Below, in pieces: positions 6,309-6,542 of a stretch of 6,542 bases of DNA. The position numbers and the translations under genes were made by a program. Numbering within the stretch: the stretch's first letter is position 1; every line of letters begins with the position of its first letter. Below the pieces are notes generated by a model that did not search any database, was not told the DNA's origin, and was given only the letters and a program-made list of their open reading frames with translations. The stretch comes from an uncultured Mesocricetibacter sp. (GTDB taxonomy: Bacteria; Pseudomonadota; Gammaproteobacteria; Enterobacterales; Pasteurellaceae), in assembly GCA_905373425.1 (NCBI GenBank), contig CAJPST010000127.1, positions 1 to 6,542 of the forward strand, written 5' to 3'.

Positions 6309-6335
6309 ATGAACTATTATAGTACTAGAGTTTGA
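6309..6335 (+). pseudogene. Start of a gene cut off by an IS end after eight codons
   Basis: AGGAG (6297-6301) stands seven bases before an ATG, 13 bases after the preceding stop: a strong, operon-like translation start. Only MNYYSTRV is read before TGA at 6333-6335. That TGA is also the first three bases of the insertion sequence. So the original gene was most likely interrupted here, and its remainder should lie past the far end of the element, outside this window. The product cannot be identified from eight residues. That this was a real gene is an inference from its ribosome site and position. Confidence 0.6.
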
Positions 6336-6542
6336 TCTGCCCCCAAAAAGTTGGACAGGTTAGTTCACTTAAATATTAAGATCGGTATTGCACCGGGCTC
6401 AATCCTTTTAAATCAAGTTTAATTCGTTTTTGGTTGTAATATCCCAAATCTTCTTCAATTTTCCAACTCGTAAATGCGCTGTTATTTGGGGGAAATCGGT
6501 TTGCTGCCGGGTAAGATATAACCTTGATTCTCCGCTTCAACT
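6333..6542 (-). mobile_element. IS3-family (IS150-like) insertion sequence, transposase-3' end, partial
   Basis: The element begins TGATCTGCCCCCAAAAAG and continues TTGGACAG. This is the typical terminal inverted repeat of IS150-group IS3 elements, with the TG tip. The transposase reads leftwards into this end, so 6333 is the element's right (3') end. It runs past the window edge; the other end and any 3-4 bp target duplication (the bases before the tip are GAGTT) are not visible. It interrupts the gene beginning at 6309. Confidence 0.8.
6376..6542 (-). pseudogene. IS3-family transposase, C-terminal remnant, apparently frameshifted
   Basis: On the minus strand the last 20 or so codons read YYNQKRIKLDL then KGLSPVQYRS and stop (6378-6376). 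This is the signature C-terminus of IS150-type DDE transposases (YYNxxRIxxxLKGLSPVQYR). The same frame stays open to the window edge, but upstream of KIEEDLGYYN it no longer resembles a transposase. A plausible continuation, RIYELE, appears in another frame (about 6462-6480), and upstream of it that frame meets a TAA. This suggests a single-base indel and further decay rather than an active transposase. Only about 55 of roughly 280 residues are in the window, so the rest cannot be judged. Confidence 0.65.

Overview
The window looks like chromosomal DNA of a Pasteurellaceae bacterium from the Haemophilus/Aggregatibacter side of the family. Four exact copies of the nine-base DNA uptake signal AAGTGCGGT (or its complement) lie between genes. 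This is the Haemophilus influenzae-type signal, not the ACAAGCGGT type of the Actinobacillus pleuropneumoniae group. The glnA/typA divergent pair and a SodC with a histidine-rich N-terminus fit the same placement. The genus is an inference; I favour Aggregatibacter or a Haemophilus close to it.

Layout. Positions 1-990 read leftwards: yggS (a PLP-homeostasis protein), then, 48 bases further on, the start of lptC (lipopolysaccharide export), cut off by the window edge. Positions 1095-1649 read rightwards: sodC, a periplasmic Cu,Zn superoxide dismutase divergent from yggS. It converges on glnA (1741-3168, leftwards), and a strong hairpin made of two head-to-head uptake signals separates them. 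glnA and typA (3358-5208, rightwards) diverge from a 189-base spacer that holds a TATAAT box, a perfect 6-bp inverted repeat and another uptake signal. These are ordinary housekeeping and stress genes, all apparently intact.

The right end, from about 5209, is different. A 181-base regulatory stretch holds a near-consensus CRP (or FNR-like) site and a separate palindrome. It leads into an AT-rich gene for a 301-residue membrane-anchored, tyrosine- and cysteine-rich protein that I do not recognise (5390-6295). Thirteen bases after its stop, a second gene with a strong Shine-Dalgarno starts, but it is cut after eight codons by the end of an IS3-family (IS150-like) insertion sequence, whose own first bases supply the stop codon. 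The transposase end that follows seems frameshifted. This is the accessory part of the window: a probably co-transcribed, possibly CRP-controlled gene pair of unknown function, with the second member interrupted.

I see no tRNA, rRNA, CRISPR array, phage gene or complete mobile element. I cannot claim a new biological system. The best candidate for novelty is the unknown 301-residue protein and its disrupted partner.
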